A stretch of 34,201 bases of DNA. Origin: Nitromaritima sp964584125 (lineage in GTDB: Bacteria; Nitrospinota; Nitrospinia; Nitrospinales; VA-1). Position numbers and translations under genes: made by a program. The notes under the pieces were generated by a model. That model did not search any database, was not told the DNA's origin, and worked only from the letters and a program-made list of their open reading frames with translations. The number at the start of each line of letters is the position of its first letter. Positions within the stretch are counted from its first letter, which is position 1. The stretch lies in assembly GCA_964584125.1 (NCBI GenBank), contig CAZOYP010000017.1:1-34201 (forward strand). Reading direction: 5' to 3'. Shown here one piece after another: positions 8,519-17,135 of this stretch.

Positions 8519-8548
8519 ACTCGTTTGTTAGGTATTTAGGGTCACTAT

Positions 8549-9253
8549 CTAGCGTCTATCTCCCATTATACGTAAGAGCATTAGAAATAAATTAATAAAA
8601 TCTAGATAAAGGGTTAGAGCACCTCTGATGGCTTCTTTGGTATCTTCGTCTGTTCCTTCATTCCCAAGAATATTCATTTCTTTAATTTTTTGCGTATCGT
8701 AGGCGGTTAATCCAACAAAAATGAGGACGCCAGCATAAGTTATTATCCAATGCATCATCGGGCTTTGTAGAAAGATATTAACGAGAGACGCAATAATAAT
8801 TCCGATAAGCCCCATAAATAAAAAACTTCCCCAGGAAGTAAGGTCTTTTTTTGTGGTGTAGCCATAAAAGCTCATTGCCCCAAACGTTCCAGCAGTTACT
8901 AGAAAAGTTGAGGTGATTGAGGCAGCTGTATAAACCACAAATAAGGTAGAAAAAGTTATTCCAGTAAGCCCAGCATATAATAAAAAGACACCAGTGGCCT
9001 GGCTTACGCTCATAGCCATAACTCTTGTGGCTAACCAGAAGACCAACCCAATCTGAGCTATTATTAATACAATTGGCATAACCGGATTACCCATTACTAT
9101 ATTAAATATAGCTGGAGTATTTGCGATGTAGAATGCCATTACACCGGTGATTCCTAGTCCGGCTCCCATCCAATTGTAAACTCGAACCATGAAACGTTGT
9201 TGCTCTGCTGCAACGGAATCGATGCTAGTGGTTCTCATTTGATTTTCTTGCAT
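8549..9253 (-). CDS. Bax inhibitor-1/YccA family membrane protein
   Basis: The 234-residue protein has a polar head of about 25 residues (QMRTTSIDSVAAEQQRFMVR) followed by seven hydrophobic helices, the UPF0005/Bax inhibitor-1 layout. The late conserved stretch VFVGLTAYDTQKIKEMN includes the Asp-Thr-Gln typical of the family, and the end EAIRGALTLYLDFINLFLMLLRIMG matches bacterial YbhL/YccA proteins. Members act as calcium-leak or pH-sensing channels or as modulators of the FtsH protease; which applies here is unknown. A TTG at 9268 is in frame. The ATG at 9253, with AAGG eight bases upstream, is the better start. It is a single-gene unit with its own promoter candidate and terminator. Confidence 0.93.
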   Translation of the reverse strand: MQENQMRTTSIDSVAAEQQRFMVRVYNWMGAGLGITGVMAFYIANTPAIFNIVMGNPVMPIVLIIAQIGLVFWLATRVMAMSVSQATGVFLLYAGLTGITFSTLFVVYTAASITSTFLVTAGTFGAMSFYGYTTKKDLTSWGSFLFMGLIGIIIASLVNIFLQSPMMHWIITYAGVLIFVGLTAYDTQKIKEMNILGNEGTDEDTKEAIRGALTLYLDFINLFLMLLRIMGDRR

Positions 9254-9348
9254 TTTTTTTTCCTTCAATTAAGTAATTAATGAATTTAGTAAAATTTATC
9301 TAGTAGTGATAATCATTAAAGCAATTTTTCTTGCCTAAATATATATTA

Positions 9349-9377
9349 AAAATAGTATTGACGGATAGTTTTGTCAA
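9349..9377 (-). promoter_or_regulatory. Promoter candidate for the Bax-inhibitor gene
   Basis: On the minus strand a perfect TTGACA (9377-9372) is followed after 17 bases by TATTTT (9354-9349), leaving a leader of about 90 bases. The -35 is excellent and the -10 is moderate. Confidence 0.5.
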
Positions 9378-9489
9378 GTAAAGGATGTTTTAATTTTTAG
9401 GTTATTTTTTAGTGTTTTTAATAAACCTAGATGGCTTAGAGTTTGACGGATCTTATATTTTAATGTGCAGTATGTGACTGAAGCTGGCT

Positions 9490-10497
9490 TTATGTTTTTT
9501 CGTGAGAAGAAGTTTTTCGAAAGTATTTTAATGTCAAGCATAATAGGGCAGCGAAAATCATCCACTGAAACCTTTCTTCCCACACGCGTCTTCTCTGAGT
9601 TTTGATTTTTTTACCTTCGACTTTGTGTTTTATGTTTTCCATATATAGCTTTTGCAGGTCCATATCACCTGATACTGAACGTACATAACTACCCCCTGTT
9701 TGTAATGCCATTTGTTGGAGTGTTTGTTCATCTAGTTTAGTTAATATTACTTCACCAGTTCTATCTTTTTTGAATCCAGAAGATCCTAGTTCATAATTTG
9801 GAATAGGAGCACCAATATTATTTCCGATTCCTATTGCAAAAATCTTAGTTTCACTTTCTTTGGCCCAGTTTGCAGATTTTATGGCATCACCCGTATGGTC
9901 TTCACCGTCAGTTATTAGAATTATAGCACGTGACCGCGTGTCTTCTTGATTAAACGCTTTGACAGAGGTTCGGATTGCGTGACCTATTGCCGTTCCCTGA
10001 ACAGGAATAAGATTGGTGTCTATAGCATTTAAGAAAATTCGTGCAGCAGAATAATCTAAAGTGAGTGGACATTGAAGGTATGATGTTCCGGCAAAAGCAA
10101 CTAGACCAATTCTATCACCTTCAAGCATATTTAATAAATCTGCTATTTTGTATTTTGCTCTTTCTAATCTATTTGGTTTTATATCTTGGGCTAGCATGCT
10201 ATTGGAAACATCCAATGCAATGATAATATCCACTCCCTTTTGCTCCAGGTCTTCCCAGTGATAACCCCAGCGTGGATGAGAGAGTGCTAGAATAAGAAAA
10301 ATTATAGCAAAGGTTATTAATACATTATCTATTTTAGCTCTCTCTAGGATGCGTGGGTCAAGTAATCGAGAAGTAAGAGATTTACCTAGAAACACTTTAA
10401 TCAAGCGTTCCTTTTTTTTATATGACCATATAAGAAATGCTATGAATGGAATAATTATCCAAAGAAAATATAGATATAAATGGTTGCCAAAATGCAT
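9490..10497 (-). CDS. batB: BatB-like von Willebrand A membrane protein
   Basis: The layout of this 335-residue protein is that of BatB: two hydrophobic segments near the N-terminus (about 8-24 and 60-74), a VWA domain of about 200 residues and a C-terminal anchor (WMIFAALLCLTLKYF). The metal-ion-dependent adhesion site is intact: DVSNS for the D-x-S-x-S motif, the GTAIGHAIRTS threonine loop and TDGEDHTGD. The family motif LALSHPRWG precedes the VWA domain. Bat proteins are linked to oxidative-stress or envelope fitness and are thought to act with MoxR as a chaperone-like complex; the exact function is unsettled. The ATG follows the batA stop by one base, with AAGGAGA ten bases upstream inside batA. 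It is the last gene of the operon. Confidence 0.88.
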   Translation of the reverse strand: MHFGNHLYLYFLWIIIPFIAFLIWSYKKKERLIKVFLGKSLTSRLLDPRILERAKIDNVLITFAIIFLILALSHPRWGYHWEDLEQKGVDIIIALDVSNSMLAQDIKPNRLERAKYKIADLLNMLEGDRIGLVAFAGTSYLQCPLTLDYSAARIFLNAIDTNLIPVQGTAIGHAIRTSVKAFNQEDTRSRAIILITDGEDHTGDAIKSANWAKESETKIFAIGIGNNIGAPIPNYELGSSGFKKDRTGEVILTKLDEQTLQQMALQTGGSYVRSVSGDMDLQKLYMENIKHKVEGKKIKTQRRRVWEERFQWMIFAALLCLTLKYFRKTSSHEKT

Positions 10498-10498
10498 T

Positions 10499-11494
10499 TT
10501 AAGGAAGTCTCCTTAAAAAAGAATTTGAACAAATAATTTCAATTAGTAAAAGAAAAAGTCCAGGGATAAGAAAATAATGAAATAATTCTTTGTATTTAGA
10601 ATGATCAAGAATTTTTACTTCCGACTTTTCTAAAAGATCAATTTGTTTATAAATATCTTGTAGGGTTTTTAAATCAGTTGCACGAAAATATTTTCCGTCA
10701 GTCATTTGGGATATTTTGCTAAGAACCTTTTCGTCTATATCAACATCCTGGTAGATAAGTCGTTTCCCAAAAATTGAATCTACTAGAAACGGTGCTTTCC
10801 CGCGCTTTCCGACACCAATAGTATAGATTTTAATCCCAAGGCTCTTAGCAATTTCTGCTGCTTGTATTGGTGAAATTGCTCCTGAATTATTCCGCCCATC
10901 AGTTAATAGAATAATAATCTTTGATTTAGACTTTAGGTCTTTCAAACGTTTCGCCGAAATTCCAATAGCTGATCCTATCGCAGTAGCATCGCCAGCCATT
11001 CCAATTTTAAGTTTTTCGATAAATGAAAATAGAATACTTTGGTCTAATGTGAGAGGACATTGCGTGAATGCATTTGCTCCAAAGACAACCATTCCCATGC
11101 GATCCATTTTTCGATTTTTGACGAACTCAGTGACCACGCCTTTGACAACGGAGAGTCGCGTAACTTGGGCGTCATTTTTTTTAAAGTCTAATGCTTGCAT
11201 ACTGCCTGAGGTGTCAATTGCAAGAACAATGTCAACTCCCTGAGATAAAATTTCAGTTCTTTTACTTCCCTCTTGTGGTCGAGCAAATGCAATTATAAAA
11301 AGAGTGATAGCTATGAACTTAAGGATAGTTGGAATCAGAACTAGAACATTATAACGGTGCTGGTTTACTGCCTTTATTGAGGACAGAGACGAGTAGTTGA
11401 TCGCATTTGTTACTGATCTTTCCCTTAGTATTAGGATAGGAATTAATGCCAGAGTTAATAGGAGCCAAGGGTCCTCGAATCTAAAAAAAGTCAT
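10499..11494 (-). CDS. batA: BatA-like von Willebrand A membrane protein
   Basis: The 331-residue protein begins with the typical FFRFEDPWLLLTLALIPIL (N-terminal membrane segment). A second hydrophobic segment (about 56-68) leads into IAFARPQEG, the BatA signature. The VWA domain holds an intact metal site: AIDTSGSM, then GDATAIGSAIG, then LLTDGRNNSG. A final hydrophobic segment near residues 306-322 anchors the C-terminus, so the VWA domain should face the cytoplasm or periplasm between two anchors. It is paralogous to the next gene, batB. The ATG lies 12 bases after the BatD-like stop and has no clear ribosome site, so translation is probably coupled. Confidence 0.88.
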   Translation of the reverse strand: MTFFRFEDPWLLLTLALIPILILRERSVTNAINYSSLSSIKAVNQHRYNVLVLIPTILKFIAITLFIIAFARPQEGSKRTEILSQGVDIVLAIDTSGSMQALDFKKNDAQVTRLSVVKGVVTEFVKNRKMDRMGMVVFGANAFTQCPLTLDQSILFSFIEKLKIGMAGDATAIGSAIGISAKRLKDLKSKSKIIILLTDGRNNSGAISPIQAAEIAKSLGIKIYTIGVGKRGKAPFLVDSIFGKRLIYQDVDIDEKVLSKISQMTDGKYFRATDLKTLQDIYKQIDLLEKSEVKILDHSKYKELFHYFLIPGLFLLLIEIICSNSFLRRLP

Positions 11495-11506
11495 ACGAAT
11501 TTATAG

Positions 11507-12508
11507 TTAATTAGAGTAGAGTCCCAAGTTTAAATTTTCGTGAGTTGTATCTATAAAAGCTCGAACAGATTCTATTTCATCTGTATCCGGTAAAGCTTGG
11601 GCCTTTGCAAACTTTATCAGGTCTGATTTTTTTAAAATTCGATTTACTTCGGTCATCGAAGTAAGTTCAATTATATTTTGATTTTTAAAATACTCAGTAA
11701 TCTCTTCAGTTGTCCAGTCGGCTGCTGGGAAAAGGTATCTTTTTCCAAGGTAACGTCGAAAGATTTCCGAAAGTTCAAAAAAATGATTTCTCGCATCTCC
11801 ACGTTCAAGAAGCCCTTTGTTCTTTAACATGTCTAGTTCGCGCAGCGCTATAGTATGTGAAGGCAAAATAGGTTCATTTAGTTTAACGTTTGAAGATTTT
11901 GTTTTTCTATACTTCCATAGAAGGCATATAGTCGTTATAAGTAAGAGAAAATTTAGCCCCCAAAAAAACCACGGCGTCCAATTTGTATCTACCTTAACAA
12001 TGTTCTTAATATCTTTTATGTCGGTGGGTTCTCCCTGAAGTCTTAATACAGAAGCGACTTTAATTGTTACCTTCTGAGAGATTACTTCGCCCGGAATGTA
12101 TTTATCAGTTTTCTGTTCTTTAACTTTAAATGGAATTTTGATTGGGGGGATGGTATAGATTCCTACTTTGTCTGCACGTAATTTTATAGAATATTTTTGT
12201 TCAACTATACCTTTTGTTATTTTTCTTGGTTTGTTTGTTTTTTTTTCAATGATATCAAATACATCGATTGTATCAAAGTTTGGAGTGGCGGGTATTAAAT
12301 CTGACTCATGCTTAAGAATAATCGTGTAGGTGATGATATCTCCAGTCGTGACGATTTTTTTGTCTATTTCTGTGTTTATAGTAAGTGGCGAGTCAGTCCA
12401 CGCAGTATCCGAAAAGAATAGTAAACAAATAAAAATTAATATAAATTCTTTGCTTCTTACTTTGAGTTGAGATTGATTGGTTGTGATGATTTTATTTTTG
12501 TTAAACAT
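11507..12508 (-). CDS. BatD-like membrane protein with periplasmic beta domains
   Basis: The 333-residue protein has a long basic N-terminus and a signal or anchor helix (about 22-35, ILIFICLLFF). An extracytoplasmic region with BatD/oxygen-tolerance character follows (ITYTIILKHESD, GIYTIPPIKIPFKV), then one membrane helix at about 176-197. A cytoplasmic tail resembles the C-terminal part of BatD/DUF4381 proteins: IALRELDMLKNKGLLERGDA, a helix ending in IFRRYLGKRYLF and DWTTEEIT. It probably scaffolds the BatA/BatB VWA proteins. The start overlaps the upstream TPR-like gene by 52 bases. No ATG, GTG or TTG occurs in frame within the next 17 codons, so the overlap seems real. No ribosome site precedes the ATG. 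Confidence 0.8.
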   Translation of the reverse strand: MFNKNKIITTNQSQLKVRSKEFILIFICLLFFSDTAWTDSPLTINTEIDKKIVTTGDIITYTIILKHESDLIPATPNFDTIDVFDIIEKKTNKPRKITKGIVEQKYSIKLRADKVGIYTIPPIKIPFKVKEQKTDKYIPGEVISQKVTIKVASVLRLQGEPTDIKDIKNIVKVDTNWTPWFFWGLNFLLLITTICLLWKYRKTKSSNVKLNEPILPSHTIALRELDMLKNKGLLERGDARNHFFELSEIFRRYLGKRYLFPAADWTTEEITEYFKNQNIIELTSMTEVNRILKKSDLIKFAKAQALPDTDEIESVRAFIDTTHENLNLGLYSN

Positions 12509-12906
12509 GTGTCAATGTGAGTTTTTAGCTCATCGGCACGAGAGTATGTTCCCTGTGCCTCTTCAGATTGAAATAGCCAGATTAGAGCCTCCTGGCAGTT
12601 GCTCAATTCCATGTATAACTCGCCTACACTATGAGCTACAAGTGCACGGAACGGGTTTTCTGTTTTTGTTTTTTCTAAGTACTTTATATACTGGTCAATG
12701 GCCTGTTCATGAAGGTCTTCACTTTTGAGCTTATCTCCAGTATTGCGTAAATATTGATAATTGTCGGATAGTTTTTCTGATGAACCTACCGAATAAACAA
12801 TTTTTATGAATAAAACTCCCATCGCAGACAGCGTTATGATAGTTAAAATTATTATAGGTATCTTGATCTTATAACTTAGTCTATCTTTTATAGGTGGGTT
12901 TTCCAT
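12457..12906 (-). CDS. Small TPR-like membrane-anchored protein of the Bat operon
   Basis: The 149-residue protein has one N-terminal membrane helix (about 17-38, IPIIILTIITLSAMGVLF) and a helical soluble part. That part reads like two or three tetratricopeptide helix pairs: HEQAIDQYIKYLEKTKTE, then ALVAHSVGELYMELSNCQEA with LIWLFQSEE, then a final helix. TPR proteins called BatC or BatE occur in many Bat operons. This one is in the same position but too divergent to name with confidence. A TTG at 12912 is possible. The ATG at 12906 is preferred, with AAGG eight bases upstream and only two bases after the DUF58 stop. Its 3' end overlaps the BatD-like gene. Confidence 0.8.
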   Translation of the reverse strand: MENPPIKDRLSYKIKIPIIILTIITLSAMGVLFIKIVYSVGSSEKLSDNYQYLRNTGDKLKSEDLHEQAIDQYIKYLEKTKTENPFRALVAHSVGELYMELSNCQEALIWLFQSEEAQGTYSRADELKTHIDTCLTKIKSSQPINLNSK

Positions 12907-12908
12907 TT

Positions 12909-13847
12909 TCAATGCCTTTTTTCACGTATTTTAAAATATCGTATAATCGGTTCTACTAGCGAGCCATCAGTATAAATTTCAATTGTATCGACACCCATTG
13001 AGTGGAAAAGGTTTTTAAGGTCACCCCGTTTTTTACGTTCGTATGAAGTTAGAAGGCTTGTCATTTCTCTGTCATTTGTGTCGATTAATCGAACCTCTCC
13101 TGACTCAGTGTCTCTAAGGTGAATAAACCCTAATTCTGGGAGATGAGATTCTCTTGGGTCTGATATTGCTATTGCAACTAGATCATGTTTTTGTTTAACA
13201 AGTTTTACGTTAGTTTCATAATTTGTTGCTTGAAAGTCAGATATAAGGAAAGCAATGCATTTGCGCTTTTGAATTTTTAATAAGTATTCAAGTGGAAGGT
13301 TTAGGTCTGTAAGTTTTCCCTCGGGCTTAAAATTTAAAATTGTACGAATTATATTCCAAACATGAGCTTTTCCTTTTTTTGGTGGTATGTAGTGTTCTAT
13401 TTTGTTTGAAAATACAATGAGGCCGATTTTATCATTGTTACGAATTGCAGCGAATGCCAAAATAGAGGCTACTTCTGCAGCAATTTCATTTTTTGATTTT
13501 TTAATTGAACCAAACTCACCAGACGAGCTGACGTCAACCATTAGCATAACATTGAGCTCACGCTCCTCTATGTATTCTTTTATGTATGGTTGATTCATTC
13601 GTGCCGTTACATTCCAGTCTATCAACCTTATATCATCCCCTGGTGCGTATTCTCTTACAGCGTTAAATTCCATTCCACGGCCTTTGAATGCCGATACATA
13701 TTCACCTGCCATTAATTCTGTAACCATGTGACTAGTTTTGATTTGTATTGACCTAATTTTTTGCATGAGTTCTGTAGAAATATTTTCTTTCTGTACCCTG
13801 GGGGGAGTAGCCTTGAACCCTTTAATTATTTTTAAAAAAAAACTCAT
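12909..13847 (-). CDS. DUF58 protein with VWA-like fold
   Basis: The 312-residue protein carries the DUF58 signature at residues 56-83: GRGMEF, REYAPGDDIRLIDW and NVTAR. A VWA-like domain follows with MVDVSSSGEFG (D105-x-S-x-S), KIGLIVFS and LISDFQ. There is no signal peptide or membrane helix, so it should be cytoplasmic. DUF58 proteins almost always neighbour MoxR ATPases and are thought to be their first partners. The gene lies 83 bases after moxR and two bases before the TPR-like gene. No ribosome site is obvious before the ATG. Confidence 0.92.
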   Translation of the reverse strand: MSFFLKIIKGFKATPPRVQKENISTELMQKIRSIQIKTSHMVTELMAGEYVSAFKGRGMEFNAVREYAPGDDIRLIDWNVTARMNQPYIKEYIEERELNVMLMVDVSSSGEFGSIKKSKNEIAAEVASILAFAAIRNNDKIGLIVFSNKIEHYIPPKKGKAHVWNIIRTILNFKPEGKLTDLNLPLEYLLKIQKRKCIAFLISDFQATNYETNVKLVKQKHDLVAIAISDPRESHLPELGFIHLRDTESGEVRLIDTNDREMTSLLTSYERKKRGDLKNLFHSMGVDTIEIYTDGSLVEPIIRYFKIREKRH

Positions 13848-13930
13848 AGCTATTTTTTTGAAGGAGTTAGCTTGATAGTTCTATAAAAAGTTAAAACTTG
13901 ACAAAATTTTAAATTGACTAGAATACATTT

Positions 13931-14923
13931 TCAAGGGACTTCTACAGTGTCAAATATTTGCTGAAGTACATCGTCGGTACATATGTTCTCTGCTTCTGCT
14001 TCATATGTCAGGATAACCCGATGCCTTAGCACGTCAAATCCTATTGTTTTAATATCTTGAGGAACTACAAAACCTCGCCCTTTCATAAACGCATAGGCTC
14101 TGGAGAGACGATGTAGAAAAATAGAAGCTCGAGGTGACGCTCCATACTGAATTAGATTCGATAGTTTAGGTAAATTCTGGATCTTTGGGTCTCGGGTTGC
14201 TGTGACTAAATTCAGAATATAATCTTCTAGATTATTATCTATATAAATGGAATTAATTACTTCTTGTGACTTTATTAAAACTTCTGGCTTAATTATTTTT
14301 TGAACTTGAATATCTCCATTGGTCGAAGTCATTCGTTGCATGATAATTTTTTCTTCTTCTTTGGTGGGGTAATCAATTTTGAGCTTAAGCATGAATCTGT
14401 CAACTTGTGCTTCAGGAAGAGGGTAAGTTCCTTCCTGTTCAATTGGATTTTGTGTTGCGATTACCATAAAAGGGTGAGATAGGGGGAAAGTCTCTCCGCC
14501 AATGGTAATCTGCCGTTCTTGCATTGCCTCTAATAATGCGCTTTGGACTTTAGCAGGCGCTCTATTTATTTCATCGGCCAAAATGATATTTGCGAAAAGA
14601 GGCCCCTTTTTAATGGTAAAATCACCAGTTTTTGGCTGAAAAACTTGAGTCCCAAGGAGATCGGCGGGTAAAAGGTCTGGTGTAAATTGGATCCGCTTAA
14701 ACTGTGCTTGGATAGTTTGGGCTAAAGTGTTGACAGAGGTTGTTTTAGCCAAACCTGGGACACCTTCTAGCAGTATGTGCTCACCAGTCATAAGAGCCAA
14801 TATTAGTCGCTCGGTGAGATAGTCTTGCCCAACTATAATTTTTTTTATTTCATTTGTTAGTAGAGGAATAAACTCTCCAGCTTTTCTAACTCTTTTTGTG
14901 ATTTCTTCTATTGTTTTTGACAT
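13931..14923 (-). CDS. MoxR-family AAA+ ATPase
   Basis: The 330-residue cytoplasmic ATPase has the MoxR form of Walker A, GVPGLAKTT (54-62), Walker B with the family extension IILADEINRAPAKVQSALLE, sensor 1 IATQNPIEQEGTYPLPEAQ with DRF, and a helical lid with sensor 2 in GASPRAS. MoxR proteins act as chaperones for metal-centre or complex assembly with VWA partners. Here five likely partner genes follow on the same strand, so it heads the operon. No convincing ribosome site precedes the ATG. Upstream, a TATATT at 14993-14988 is the best -10, but its -35 is weak. Confidence 0.95.
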   Translation of the reverse strand: MSKTIEEITKRVRKAGEFIPLLTNEIKKIIVGQDYLTERLILALMTGEHILLEGVPGLAKTTSVNTLAQTIQAQFKRIQFTPDLLPADLLGTQVFQPKTGDFTIKKGPLFANIILADEINRAPAKVQSALLEAMQERQITIGGETFPLSHPFMVIATQNPIEQEGTYPLPEAQVDRFMLKLKIDYPTKEEEKIIMQRMTSTNGDIQVQKIIKPEVLIKSQEVINSIYIDNNLEDYILNLVTATRDPKIQNLPKLSNLIQYGASPRASIFLHRLSRAYAFMKGRGFVVPQDIKTIGFDVLRHRVILTYEAEAENICTDDVLQQIFDTVEVP

Positions 14924-15090
14924 TTTGGTTATTTTAAAATTGTTGAAAAAAATATTTTTAAGGCGTATTCATTTTCTGGCGAACCCTAATATAAGGGATA
15001 ATTGGGGACAAGCAAAAATTAAAAAATTTTAATCTAGGTTTGATTTTTATTTTTTAAAGATACTTAAAATTCTGAGTAAGTACTTTAGAC

Positions 15091-15118
15091 TTTACAAACT
15101 ATATAAGATCAATAGAAT
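15091..15118 (+). promoter_or_regulatory. Promoter for the first LRR protein
   Basis: TTTACA (15091-15096) and TAGAAT (15113-15118), each one mismatch from consensus, are spaced by 16 bases. The transcript would have a leader of about 50 bases ending in an AAAGGA ribosome site eight bases before the ATG. Confidence 0.55.
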
Positions 15119-15175
15119 GTCCAATTTATAGCTAATTATCTTGGTCTATTTCCAATAAGTTAAAAGGATTAAGTA

Positions 15176-16084
15176 ATGTCTGAAAAAACTCAGGAAAATT
15201 TGGATAGCTTAATACTTGAAGGTTTAAATGTTGAAAAGGGTGAACTCGACCTTCGAGAACGAGAACTTGATAATGATGATATTAAGTTAATTGTGAAGTC
15301 AGATAAAATCAAAGGGGTTACCGCATTATTTTTAGAGTATAACGAAATTGGTGATGAAGGCTTACAGGCCATTCTAGATTCTGAAAAATTTAAACACCTC
15401 ACCGCTTTAAATATGTTTAAAAACAAGGTTTCAGATGAAGGGATAAAAGAGATGGCTAGGTCAAAAACACTACTCAATCTTTCAGAACTTGTGATGAGTG
15501 ATAATAATGTTGGTGTGATTGGCGCCAAAGCTCTCTCTGAGTCTAAAACTTTAGCTAATCTAGTTTCTTTGTGGGTTGGTGATCAACTAGGAGATGAAGG
15601 AGTAAAGCTACTAGTTAAGTCAAAGTATCTAACTCGACTTAACCTTCTCACCCTTTATCGAAATAATATTGGCAATGCCGGGGCAATATCACTTGCGGAG
15701 TCTAAAAATCTATCCAATTTAACCGAACTCAATTTAAACTGGAATTATATTGAGTTTGAGGGGATTGAAGCTATTGCCAAGTCCAAAACTCTTAAACAGT
15801 TAGAGACCCTTACGTTGACATATAATCCTATTGGAGTTGAAGGCGCAAAATTAATAGCAAACTCTGAGAACTTTAAAAGCCTAAAGCTTCTAGATCTTTA
15901 TGAGACAGCTATTGGTAGTGAAGGTGGAAGGATTTTAGCGGAATCTAAATACCTTTCTAACTTGCAAACTTTGATTTTAATCCATAATGACATAGATGAA
16001 AAAACTCAAGAGTTGATAAAAAACTCTAAAAATCTTCCTAATCTAACTAAAGTAGTATTTCTTCCGCCAAAGGCCGAAAATTAA
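15176..16084 (+). CDS. Cytoplasmic leucine-rich-repeat protein
   Basis: The 302 residues are almost wholly made of about nine leucine-rich repeats of 27 residues (one of 26), of the form NLTxLxLxxNxIGxEGAxxLAxSKxL, ending in a partial repeat. This period and the IGxEG turn resemble the ribonuclease-inhibitor/GALA class of long LRRs. There is no signal peptide, no membrane helix and no enzymatic domain, so a protein-binding role in the cytoplasm is inferred. AAAGGA sits eight bases upstream of the ATG. A terminator follows, so it is probably monocistronic. A second, exported LRR protein with the same repeat type lies at 25518-26324. Partner and function are unknown. Confidence 0.9.
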   Translation: MSEKTQENLDSLILEGLNVEKGELDLRERELDNDDIKLIVKSDKIKGVTALFLEYNEIGDEGLQAILDSEKFKHLTALNMFKNKVSDEGIKEMARSKTLLNLSELVMSDNNVGVIGAKALSESKTLANLVSLWVGDQLGDEGVKLLVKSKYLTRLNLLTLYRNNIGNAGAISLAESKNLSNLTELNLNWNYIEFEGIEAIAKSKTLKQLETLTLTYNPIGVEGAKLIANSENFKSLKLLDLYETAIGSEGGRILAESKYLSNLQTLILIHNDIDEKTQELIKNSKNLPNLTKVVFLPPKAEN

Positions 16085-16161
16085 AATCTAACCTATCGCT
16101 TTTTATTTTTCTCAAACTAGGTCAATTTAGATAACGAGTATTTTTTACTTAATTTAGCTAT

Positions 16162-16194
16162 GGGATCCTCAAAATTTAGAGGATTCCCTTTTTT
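16162..16194 (+). terminator. Rho-independent terminator after the first LRR gene
   Basis: GGGATCCTC (16162-16170) pairs with GAGGATTCCC (16179-16188) with one bulged base around an AT-rich loop, followed directly by a T run to about 16194. Confidence 0.85.
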
Positions 16195-16216
16195 ATTTGC
16201 ATGTTTTCTATTAGTC

Positions 16217-16248
16217 TTGCTTGATGTTAGAATCAAACATTATATATA
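16217..16248 (+). promoter_or_regulatory. Promoter candidate for the propeller gene pair
   Basis: TTGCTT (16217-16222) with TATATA at 16241-16246 has an 18-base spacer. Alternatively TTGATG (16221-16226) with TATATA at 16243-16248 has 16. Matches are moderate and the two options overlap. Confidence 0.4.
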
Positions 16249-16277
16249 GATAGTCATTTAAAGAGAACTAGATATCG

Positions 16278-17135
16278 ATGTTTATTGGAAGCCAACCCGA
16301 TCTATTAGATTTATGGCCTTTTCGGGAAGATAGCATTTACGTAGTTGGAAAAGATGGCATACCTCAACACTATGATGGTACTAAATGGTTGCCGGTTCTC
16401 ACGGAAAATGCAAACCCACTCATGGGAATATGGGCCTCTGACGAAAATAACATTTATGCTGTGGGTGTTGGCGGTGTAGTCCTTCATTATCACGATAAGA
16501 AGTGGCACCAGATTGACACAGGGAGTTATGACTCCTTGAATGCGGCTTATGGCTATGATAGCGATAGTGTTTTTATTTATGGTGTAGGGGGGCGTCTTTT
16601 ATTTTGGGGAGGTGATCAGTGGCATTATCGAGAGCCTAACACTATTCACGATCTTTTTTGCATGTGGGGAAAAGATATAAATAATATTCATGCGGTGGGA
16701 GGAGAAGGAACTTATCGATTTCATGATGGGAAACAGTTCCAGAGGCGGGATGAATTGACTAGCGAAGAAGTTTCTCTATATGGAGTTTGGGGTTCCGCTA
16801 TTGATGACGTTTATATTGTAGGTTCACATGGAACGATCCTACATTTTAATGGGAATGAGGAAGGTGAGTGGAACCCTATGGAGTCTGGAACAGAGGAGTA
16901 TCTTTTAAGTGTTTGGGGTTCATCTTCAAGTGATATTTTCGCTGTAGGTGATAATGCAACTATTCTTCACTATGACGGAAATTCTTGGAGCCCTATGGAT
17001 TCTATAACCGAAAAATATTTAACTAAAGTACGTGGCCTGCGGTCTGACTGTGTTTATGCAGTAGGTGATGATGGCTTAGTGATTCGTTTTAATGGGGAAA
17101 AATGGAACGATATGTCATTAGGAGAGGGTGCTTAA
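16278..17135 (+). CDS. Seven-repeat beta-propeller protein, first of a tandem pair
   Basis: The 285 residues contain seven repeats of about 40 residues with the core WGSxxxDIFAVGDxGTILHYDG followed by a Trp (for example at SVWGSSSSDIFAVGDNATIL). One such repeat is one four-stranded blade, so the ORF encodes one seven-bladed propeller. No signal peptide is visible: the N-terminus goes straight into the first blade (LLDLWPFREDSIYVVGKDG). The protein is therefore predicted to be cytoplasmic unless secreted by another route. AAGAG lies about ten bases upstream of the ATG. The stop TAA is immediately followed by the ATG of a second, homologous ORF in the same frame. Similar repeats are known in uncharacterised proteins; no enzymatic residue can be pointed out. 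Confidence 0.85.
   Translation: MFIGSQPDLLDLWPFREDSIYVVGKDGIPQHYDGTKWLPVLTENANPLMGIWASDENNIYAVGVGGVVLHYHDKKWHQIDTGSYDSLNAAYGYDSDSVFIYGVGGRLLFWGGDQWHYREPNTIHDLFCMWGKDINNIHAVGGEGTYRFHDGKQFQRRDELTSEEVSLYGVWGSAIDDVYIVGSHGTILHFNGNEEGEWNPMESGTEEYLLSVWGSSSSDIFAVGDNATILHYDGNSWSPMDSITEKYLTKVRGLRSDCVYAVGDDGLVIRFNGEKWNDMSLGEGA

Larger units (their letters stand above)
8216..8548. other. 333-base intergenic region between the Bax-inhibitor gene and hsp20
   Basis: No coding region is supported here. It holds the hsp20 ribosome site, two TATAAT elements, the palindrome at 8312-8329 and the terminator at 8474-8518. The stretch 8340-8470 is AT-rich with no further structure that I can see. Confidence 0.6.

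Noticed and set aside
9398..9429. Imperfect hairpin (TAGGTT/AACCTA) downstream of batB
   Set aside because: It has a bulge, is very AT-rich and is followed by A rather than T on the operon strand, so it is not called a terminator.
9374..9583. 69-codon minus-strand frame overlapping the end of batB
   Set aside because: About half of it is a shifted frame of batB and the rest is AT-rich; no ribosome site or family match.
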